Assembly (NCBI GenBank): GCA_045544735.1
Contig: JAZPZM010000098.1
Location: 1 to 9,783 of the forward strand
DNA: 9,783 nt
Origin: CAG-390 sp045544735
GTDB lineage: Bacteria > Bacillota > Clostridia > Oscillospirales > CAG-272
Direction: 5' to 3'
The notes beneath the pieces are model-generated. The model was not told the DNA's origin, did not search any database, and was given only the letters and a program-made list of their open reading frames with translations. Both the position numbers and the translations under genes were made by a program. This document shows positions 5,250 through 9,783 of the stretch, one piece after another (the first letter of the stretch is position 1; every line of letters begins with the position of its first letter).

Positions 5250-5855
5250 ATGCGATACTTAAGCGAAGAAACGATGCAGAGGATCATAGCCTTTGTAGAC
5301 GAATATTACAATGAGAACAGCTACTCGCCGACGATTGCGGAGATTTCACGCAGCTTGTCTTTGGCGGTAGGAACGGTGCACAAATATCTGCACCGCATGA
5401 CCGAGATGGACAAGCTGTATTTTGACGGGCGACACATCATCACTCCCTATATTGAAGAACTGCAAGACAAGTTCCATGCGCCCGTCAGTGGCGATATTGC
5501 CTGTGGCGCTCCGATCTATGCAGAGGAGCAGCACGACGATACTTTTCCCATCCCAACCGATTACATCGGTAAAGGTGAATACTTTTGGCTTCGCGCAAAA
5601 GGCGACTCTATGATCAATGCCGGAATTGACAGCGGCGACTTGGTATTGATCCGCAAACAGAATACCGCCAATGAAGGAGATATCGTAGTGGCGTTGATCG
5701 ATGACTCAGCTACGCTCAAAACGCTCTCCTATGACCGAGCAAATCGCAAGGTCGTACTAAAAGCCGAGAATGACGATAAGAAGAATTATCCGAATCAGGT
5801 CTACGATAATATTATTATTCAAGGTGTCGCAGAGCACGTTTTGAAGAAACTATAA
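5250..5855 (+). CDS. lexA-like: LexA-family self-cleaving repressor
   Basis: A 201-residue repressor of normal LexA length. Residues 1-65 form the winged helix-turn-helix (SYSPTIAEISRSLSLAVGTV, then HKYLHRM). The C-terminal S24 peptidase domain has all expected parts: the cleavage site C85-G86 in GDIACGAPIYAEE, the catalytic serine S120 in GDSMINAGIDSGD, and the catalytic lysine K157 in ATLKTL. A Cys-Gly scissile bond instead of Ala-Gly is also known in UmuD and in some clostridial LexA proteins. RecA-stimulated self-cleavage after DNA damage is therefore expected. GAGGT (5239-5243) precedes the ATG. It heads a three-gene operon, so its own cleavage probably relieves repression of the two genes behind it. 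It may be a mobile-element copy rather than the chromosomal SOS regulator. Confidence 0.92.
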   Translation: MRYLSEETMQRIIAFVDEYYNENSYSPTIAEISRSLSLAVGTVHKYLHRMTEMDKLYFDGRHIITPYIEELQDKFHAPVSGDIACGAPIYAEEQHDDTFPIPTDYIGKGEYFWLRAKGDSMINAGIDSGDLVLIRKQNTANEGDIVVALIDDSATLKTLSYDRANRKVVLKAENDDKKNYPNQVYDNIIIQGVAEHVLKKL

Positions 5856-5876
5856 TTGCTTGAGAGGTAATTGCTT

Positions 5877-6854
5877 TTGATTATTAAAGGTTCAACATCG
5901 AATTTTATATCCTTCTCTGCAGATATTGATCTAATTAATGATTTGCAAGAAAACGCAAAGAAACAACTCACGGATATGGGTTACAAAGATCTCAATCCGA
6001 AAGATTATTTGAATACTTACTTTAATGTAAAGAAAAGAAAAATCATCCCAACACCACGCACCATACACAAATCGGATGTCTTTTGTTGTCCAAGGGGCTA
6101 TGAATCCCCACTCAAAGAGATTGAAAAGCATATCACTAACGGTGATGATTTAACGCCATATATGAGCAAATCTATAGATAAAGGTGATTTTTATGATAGT
6201 CTTCTTTATGATTGGAATATCCAACATCTACATTTAGGTAGTATAGTTCCAAGCGAGAAGTTCGTTTCACGAAGCAATTATTTACTTTTCGTATTCTTTA
6301 CAGAAAAAGACGCATATTTTATTCAAATATATCCACATAAAGAGAAATATGTTTTTGCCAAAGACGAAATGATGCACATTATAGATCGTAATTGGAGTGG
6401 TTTAATCAGCCGATTTTCAATAAATGGAATTTTATCTGAAACCATCACGGACAAGAATCGCGCCATGTTGAGGAAATGCGGAATATCAACATTTACAGAT
6501 ATGGGAAACGGAAAGATATATGGTAATATTGGTGGAGGGTATGCGTGCAATGGAATATCGATAGAAGCTGTGCGCAATTCGATGTTTTGGAAAAACAAAA
6601 TGAAAGACTATCAAAAGATTATTACTGATAATCTTACAGGATTCTTTGATTGCATTATTAAAAATGGTAAACCTATTTCGACTAATCTTTATTTTAAAAT
6701 GCTATCAATCACAGACGATTCTATAATGGTAGCAGAAAAAAATAATCATATAATTTGTGAAATCGATGATAAGAAAAATCGGTTGACTTTTTCGTGCGTA
6801 GAAGCGCATATTCAAGAGTTTATTTCTAACAGAAGCTATTATGGCAGGAGGTAA
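5877..6854 (+). CDS. Hypothetical protein with WNIQHLHLG motif, TTG start
   Basis: I do not recognise a named family. The frame opens at TTG 5871, but AGAGGT at 5863-5868 is only two bases from it and eight bases from a second TTG at 5877, so 5877 (325 residues) is the preferred start. The protein is soluble and rich in Lys, Asn, Ile and aromatic residues. DWNIQHLHLG (residues 112-121) is a striking motif with H117-x-H119, followed by LLFVFFTEKDAYFIQIYPH and later DRNWSG. Such spaced His residues could be catalytic or metal-binding. The gene lies 21 bases after the LexA-like stop, and its last codons contain the ribosome binding site of the next gene. It is clearly more AT-rich than both neighbours, suggesting it was inserted into the operon as cargo. 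A DNA-damage-induced effector is a possible, unproven role. Confidence 0.78.
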   Translation: MIIKGSTSNFISFSADIDLINDLQENAKKQLTDMGYKDLNPKDYLNTYFNVKKRKIIPTPRTIHKSDVFCCPRGYESPLKEIEKHITNGDDLTPYMSKSIDKGDFYDSLLYDWNIQHLHLGSIVPSEKFVSRSNYLLFVFFTEKDAYFIQIYPHKEKYVFAKDEMMHIIDRNWSGLISRFSINGILSETITDKNRAMLRKCGISTFTDMGNGKIYGNIGGGYACNGISIEAVRNSMFWKNKMKDYQKIITDNLTGFFDCIIKNGKPISTNLYFKMLSITDDSIMVAEKNNHIICEIDDKKNRLTFSCVEAHIQEFISNRSYYGRR

Positions 6855-6862
6855 TACTATTG
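6847..6862 (+). promoter_or_regulatory. RBS inside upstream stop region, decides TTG start
   Basis: GGAGGT (6847-6852) overlaps the last codons and the TAA (6852-6854) of the upstream gene and lies seven bases before TTG at 6860. This supports the TTG start and suggests translational coupling. Confidence 0.75.
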
Positions 6863-7774
6863 GCAGAAGAAAAAACAACGCAAACTCTCCCTATTGAGGA
6901 GATCAATCAATTGACAAAAACCTTGGTAGATACAATAGCAAACGGCACTCCGAAAGAGATTGCCAAAGGCTTGGAATCACAGTTTGTTGATCGCTCCACC
7001 GAGCATCTCTATCGTAAGGTTACCCCCACCGATCAGAGCGGATCGACCGAGGTATATAAATACGTAAAAGGCGAAATTGAAGGAGCATTTATCCCCACTC
7101 GCCGCGATATGAAGCTTTCGTTTCCGCCTACGTGCTATTCGTCGAATGATCCGATCACGCTTCTCTATGAATCCAACTATAAGCTGATCCAGTTTTGGAC
7201 GCTTGCCATCTTGGAGAACGATGATGTTATGGGAGCGTTTCTTGACGGGATGTTGCAGGCAGGCGTGGACGGCAGTAATGTGGATGAATTTCTCAATACC
7301 GAGTGTGCCGTATTGGCTCACCTTCAGCAGATGCCTATGATTGCGAGCATTCAGCGCAAGATGCCAGACTACGATGATTTCAACCGTTTTAAGCCGAACA
7401 ATTTCAGATATCTTGATGCTCAGAAAAGGATTGAACATACGATGAATGGCGAGCTTGTAACTAAAGTTTCACTTGAAACCGGAGGTCCTGCCGACGAGGG
7501 CGGTAATCCGACACCTCTTGAGATTGAGGCTCCCGATATGGTTGCGGAGATCACAACCGAGGTATGTATTCAGCAGAGTATGAAGGCTCTTTCCGAAAAG
7601 GAGCAAAGTATCTTGCGGTTGCGCTTACAAGGCAAGAATATGAGTGAAATCGCTACCGCTCTCGGATATCACGATGCAAGCGGTGTCAAGAAAGCAATAA
7701 AGCGCATCGGGCAAAAGCTCATTGATGCCGGAGTAGTAGATCCCGAGCAGTTGAAGGGGCGCAAGATATCTTAA
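6860..7774 (+). CDS. Protein with C-terminal sigma-70 region-4-like helix-turn-helix
   Basis: A 304-residue protein starting at TTG. Residues about 243-290 (ALSEKEQSILRLRLQGKNMS, then EIATALGYHDASGVKKAIKRI) match the sigma-70 region-4/LuxR-like helix-turn-helix pattern. No region 2 is evident, so it is not a complete sigma factor. The first 200 residues are of unknown fold, mixed helical, with an N-terminal segment of Thr and acidic residues. A DNA-binding activator or excision regulator acting on the adjacent recombinase promoter would fit the context, but this is inference. It is tightly coupled to the upstream gene (five bases between stop and start) and belongs to the lexA-like operon. 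Composition is more GC-rich than the upstream gene and similar to the LexA-like and recombinase genes. It ends 98 bases before the recombinase, with no clear terminator between. Confidence 0.82.
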   Translation: MAEEKTTQTLPIEEINQLTKTLVDTIANGTPKEIAKGLESQFVDRSTEHLYRKVTPTDQSGSTEVYKYVKGEIEGAFIPTRRDMKLSFPPTCYSSNDPITLLYESNYKLIQFWTLAILENDDVMGAFLDGMLQAGVDGSNVDEFLNTECAVLAHLQQMPMIASIQRKMPDYDDFNRFKPNNFRYLDAQKRIEHTMNGELVTKVSLETGGPADEGGNPTPLEIEAPDMVAEITTEVCIQQSMKALSEKEQSILRLRLQGKNMSEIATALGYHDASGVKKAIKRIGQKLIDAGVVDPEQLKGRKIS

Positions 7775-7819
7775 TTGTGTCTCCAGCGGTGACGCAATTT
7801 CAAAAATAATTCCACACAT

Positions 7820-7848
7820 TTGTCATTATAACGATTTTATATTATACT
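7820..7848 (+). promoter_or_regulatory. Promoter of the serine recombinase
   Basis: -35 TTGTCA (7820-7825), 17-base spacer, -10 TATACT (7843-7848), one mismatch from consensus in each box. It lies 24 bases before the recombinase ATG. Confidence 0.75.
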
Positions 7849-7872
7849 ATCAGCGAAAGGAGATGAAGTAAT

Positions 7873-9399
7873 ATGGCAAACAAACGAGTTAATGATGATG
7901 GCTCGATGAAGGCGGTGATATATGCCCGATATTCAAGCGAAAATCAGCGCGAAGAATCCATTGAAGGACAGATACGTGAGTGTTATTCTTTTGCGAGAAA
8001 GAATAACATCAGCGTTGTTGCAGAATATATAGACCGTGCCTTTTCGGCAAAGACCGACCGCCGTCCCGATTTTCAACGTATGATCAAGGACAGTGCCAAG
8101 AAAAACTTCAATCTTGTGCTGGTATGGAAGCTTGACCGTTTTGCGCGCAACCGATATGATTCGGCTAACTACAAAGCCACACTCAAACGAAACGGTGTTA
8201 AAGTTATGTCGGTAACGGAATCCATCTCGGAGGGCTCGGAAGGCATTCTTTTGGAATCCGTACTTGAAGGCATGGCAGAATACTATTCGGCTGAGCTTTC
8301 TGAAAAGGTTTTGCGTGGGCATCACGAAAATGCACTTAAATGTCGATATAATGGTGGAACCTTGCCCATTGGCTTTTCAGTAGACAAGGATCAAAACTAT
8401 CACATTGACCCGATCACCTCTCCGTACATCGTGGAAGCTTTCACGATGTACGATGAGGGGCGCACGATGAAAGAGATCGTTGCTGTATTGAATCAACACG
8501 GACTCAAAAATCAGCGTGGCGGCGAACTGAATTTGAATAGCGTGTCAAGGTTGCTTCAAAACCGCTTCTACATTGGGGAATACAAATACCGCGAAGTTCT
8601 TGTCCCCGACGGTATTCCGGCAATCATTCCAAAAGATCTATTCGACAGAGTGCAAGAGAAGCTCGCCAAAAACAAAAAGGCTCCCGCTCGACACAAAGCG
8701 GAAGATGATTATCTGCTGACGACCAAGCTGTTCTGCGGTGATTGTCAATCCTTGATGTTCGGGGAGAGCGGGACAAGCCAAAGCGGAGCAACGTATCATT
8801 ACTACAAGTGCTCCAGTGCGAAAAAGAAAAAGGGATGCAATCGCAAACCCGTTAAGAAAAAGTGGATTGAAGATGCGGTGCTTGACCAAGTCAAGACGGT
8901 TCTCCATGACGATGTTTTCATTGGAGACGTAGTACACAAGTATTTGGAGTATCAGCAACAGGAAAACACAGTCATTCCGTATCTTGAAAAGAACCTTTCC
9001 GACACACAACGCTCTATTGACAATCTAATAGCGGCTATCGAGCAGGGTATCATCACATCGTCCACCAAGCAACGCCTTGAGACGTTGGAAGTGACAAAAC
9101 GCGAGCTGGAAGATAAGATATTGATCGAAAATATGAAGCGCCCCTTGCGAACCGAGGACGAGCTTTGGGCTTGGTTCCGTTATATGCGAAACTTTGACCT
9201 CACTCGTCTTGAAGAGCGCAGACAGCTTATCGATGTTTTCGTAAACACAGCATTCCTATACAATGACCGATTCTTACTTACACTAAACTTCGGCTATGGC
9301 TCAAAAACCGTGCTCTTTACGGACATTCCGTGTTCGGATAAAGTTGCATGTGGGCGACCAAAACACCCAAGGCAACAAAAGTTGCCTTGGGTGTTTTGA
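7873..9399 (+). CDS. Large serine recombinase / site-specific integrase
   Basis: A 508-residue recombinase of the large serine family (TnpX / phage integrase type), which cuts and rejoins DNA at attachment sites through a phosphoserine link. The resolvase domain spans about residues 13-160: YARYSSENQ places the nucleophile at S21, and KLDRFARNR carries conserved arginines. The recombinase domain follows (about 165-270, including GFSVD and RLLQNRFYIGEY). A zinc ribbon has C288, C291, C313 and C322. A coiled-coil region spans about 365-425. The ATG has AAAGGAGATG (7856-7865) upstream. An internal ATG at 7906 (M12) precedes MKAVIYARYSS and is a weaker alternative. The last codons are formed by an 18-bp perfect hairpin, so the C-terminal tail (HPRQQKLPWVF) may be non-essential. 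It probably mobilises this element and marks one end of it. Confidence 0.95.
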   Translation: MANKRVNDDGSMKAVIYARYSSENQREESIEGQIRECYSFARKNNISVVAEYIDRAFSAKTDRRPDFQRMIKDSAKKNFNLVLVWKLDRFARNRYDSANYKATLKRNGVKVMSVTESISEGSEGILLESVLEGMAEYYSAELSEKVLRGHHENALKCRYNGGTLPIGFSVDKDQNYHIDPITSPYIVEAFTMYDEGRTMKEIVAVLNQHGLKNQRGGELNLNSVSRLLQNRFYIGEYKYREVLVPDGIPAIIPKDLFDRVQEKLAKNKKAPARHKAEDDYLLTTKLFCGDCQSLMFGESGTSQSGATYHYYKCSSAKKKKGCNRKPVKKKWIEDAVLDQVKTVLHDDVFIGDVVHKYLEYQQQENTVIPYLEKNLSDTQRSIDNLIAAIEQGIITSSTKQRLETLEVTKRELEDKILIENMKRPLRTEDELWAWFRYMRNFDLTRLEERRQLIDVFVNTAFLYNDRFLLTLNFGYGSKTVLFTDIPCSDKVACGRPKHPRQQKLPWVF

Positions 9400-9400
9400 T
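9359..9400. terminator. 18-bp perfect hairpin over the recombinase stop codon
   Basis: The arms 9359-9376 and 9381-9398 are perfectly complementary (CAAAACACCC...GGCAAC against GTTGCC...GGGTGTTTTG) with an AAAA loop. The recombinase TGA (9397-9399) lies at the foot of the right arm. T-rich arm ends on both strands make a bidirectional terminator plausible. Confidence 0.85.
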
Positions 9401-9412
9401 TTAAGTCAAGAG

Positions 9413-9522
9413 CGAAGAACTCCTCCAAATTGCTTGCAATTTGGACATAGTTCGCGCTATCGCTTGTTTGGGCTTACCGCCACATTATGCGCGAACTGTG
9501 AGTTCTGAGTCCCGCCACTTCG
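9413..9522. other. Structured noncoding tract with nested inverted repeats
   Basis: Four pairings are visible. CGAAG (9413-9417) pairs with CTTCG (9518-9522). TCCAAATTGC (9424-9433) pairs with GCAATTTGGA (9436-9445). CATAGTTCGCGC (9446-9457) pairs with GCGCGAACTGTG (9489-9500), 12 bp with one G-T pair. AGAACTC (9416-9422) can alternatively pair with GAGTTCT (9500-9506). Together they suggest a multi-branched RNA or a structured attachment region. The 3' part (GAGTCCCGCCACTTCGACCA) superficially resembles a tRNA 3' end, but a tRNA T-stem does not form. Confidence 0.5.
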
Positions 9523-9531
9523 ACCACATGA

Positions 9532-9583
9532 AAATAATCCGAACATTCTCTTACTTGGAGAAGCGTTCGGATTATTTGTTTTA
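9532..9583 (+). terminator. Long-stem intrinsic terminator
   Basis: AAATAATCCGAAC (9532-9544) pairs with GTTCGGATTATTT (9565-9577), and TTCTC (9546-9550) pairs with GAGAA (9558-9562) inside. It is followed by GTTTTATTT. It would end any transcript covering the structured tract at 9413-9522. Confidence 0.8.
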
Positions 9584-9620
9584 TTTGAGTATCCAAATTT
9601 TAATAGCAAGAAATGAAGAT

Positions 9621-9653
9621 AGCCTCCGACAAGGATTTTCCCTATCGGAGGCT
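9621..9653 (-). terminator. Terminator of the - strand gene at the right edge
   Basis: AGCCTCCGA (9621-9629) pairs with TCGGAGGCT (9645-9653). On the - strand the hairpin is followed by a T-rich ATCTTCATTTCTT, and it lies six bases beyond the tandem stop codons of the partial - strand gene. On the + strand no T-run follows. Confidence 0.7.
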
Positions 9654-9659
9654 TAACTA

Positions 9660-9783
9660 TTAGATTTGTTCAGCGTATTTTTCGAGGTCAGAAATAATCT
9701 TCTTGAATCTTTCTTCATTTCTCACAAGATCAAATCTGTTATCTTCTAACGCTTTCAATCTGAGATTACAAGCATTACCCTTA
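9660..9783 (-). CDS. C-terminal fragment of an unidentified protein (partial)
   Basis: The - strand is open from the window edge to TAA (9662-9660), with an in-frame TAG directly after it. The visible 40 residues (starting KGNACNLRLKALEDNRFDLV) are charged and helical, ending KKIISDLEKYAEQI, and look like the end of a coiled-coil or helical domain. The start lies outside the window. A well-placed terminator hairpin just downstream (9621-9653) and the amphipathic pattern support a real gene, convergent to the recombinase. The family cannot be named from this fragment. It may be a chromosomal gene beyond the element end. Confidence 0.6.
   Translation of the reverse strand, partial: KGNACNLRLKALEDNRFDLVRNEERFKKIISDLEKYAEQI

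Noticed and set aside
5139..5250. LexA box upstream of the LexA-like gene
   Set aside because: No GAAC-N4-GTTC or CGAAC-type dyad is present; the operator of this repressor cannot be named from sequence.
6977..7438. 153-aa - strand open frame
   Set aside because: It is antisense to the sigma-4-like protein gene and is a coding-strand shadow without promoter or RBS.
7933..8325. 130-aa - strand open frame
   Set aside because: It lies opposite the resolvase domain of the recombinase, whose motifs are clear on the + strand.
9446..9528. tRNA gene suggested by GAGTCCCGCCACTTCGACCA
   Set aside because: The positions expected for a T-stem (9499-9503 against 9511-9515) do not pair, and no anticodon or D arm is found.
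9441..9656. 71-aa + strand open frame after the recombinase
   Set aside because: It runs through inverted repeats and two terminator hairpins and has no RBS. Such frames are probably artefacts of the structured tract.

Overview
The window looks like part of a mobile genetic element from a low-to-moderate GC Firmicute, most likely a gut Clostridia member. This rests on strong AGGAGG-type ribosome binding sites, TTG starts, consensus sigma-A promoters, a clostridial-type LexA-family repressor with a Cys-Gly cleavage site, and a large serine recombinase with a zinc ribbon. All full-length genes read on the + strand. Only a truncated gene at the right edge reads on the - strand.

Layout. (1) 15-749: two small genes, a DUF6809-like protein and an unrecognised 116-aa protein, separated by a perfect 11-bp hairpin and two inverted repeats that each include a TATAAT. 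(2) 750-1298: a gene-free tract of about 550 bases packed with palindromes. It has four copies of a 25-nt TCAAGT...ACTTGA palindrome, several G-rich-left-arm hairpins resembling terminators, and a nested repeat of TTCGGAACAATA. A consensus promoter at its right end has one palindrome half-site across its -35 box. (3) 1299-5138: an AT-rich cargo block with a DUF5986-like protein, an XRE/ImmA-IrrE metallopeptidase, a protein with a HEPN-like RX6H motif, a long-stem terminator, and a DUF4238-like protein. (4) 5250-7774: a tight operon with its own promoter, encoding a LexA-like self-cleaving repressor, an AT-rich unrecognised protein with a WNIQHLHLG motif (TTG start), and a protein with a C-terminal sigma-70 region-4-like helix-turn-helix (TTG start). 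(5) 7873-9399: the 508-aa serine recombinase with its own promoter; an 18-bp perfect hairpin covers its last codons. (6) 9400-9659: a structured noncoding tract with nested inverted repeats and two terminator hairpins. (7) 9660-9783: the C-terminal end of a - strand gene.

How it may work together (inference): the serine recombinase moves the element. The LexA-like repressor and sigma-4-like protein would be its control genes, and their composition resembles that of the recombinase gene. The AT-rich genes would be acquired cargo. The cargo at 1299-3969 has the architecture of a toxin-antitoxin or defence cassette: a DNA-binding metalloprotease regulator, its small partner and a HEPN-like protein. 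The most unusual unexplained structure is the palindrome array at 765-1144, whose unit copies differ by paired changes that keep the stems intact.
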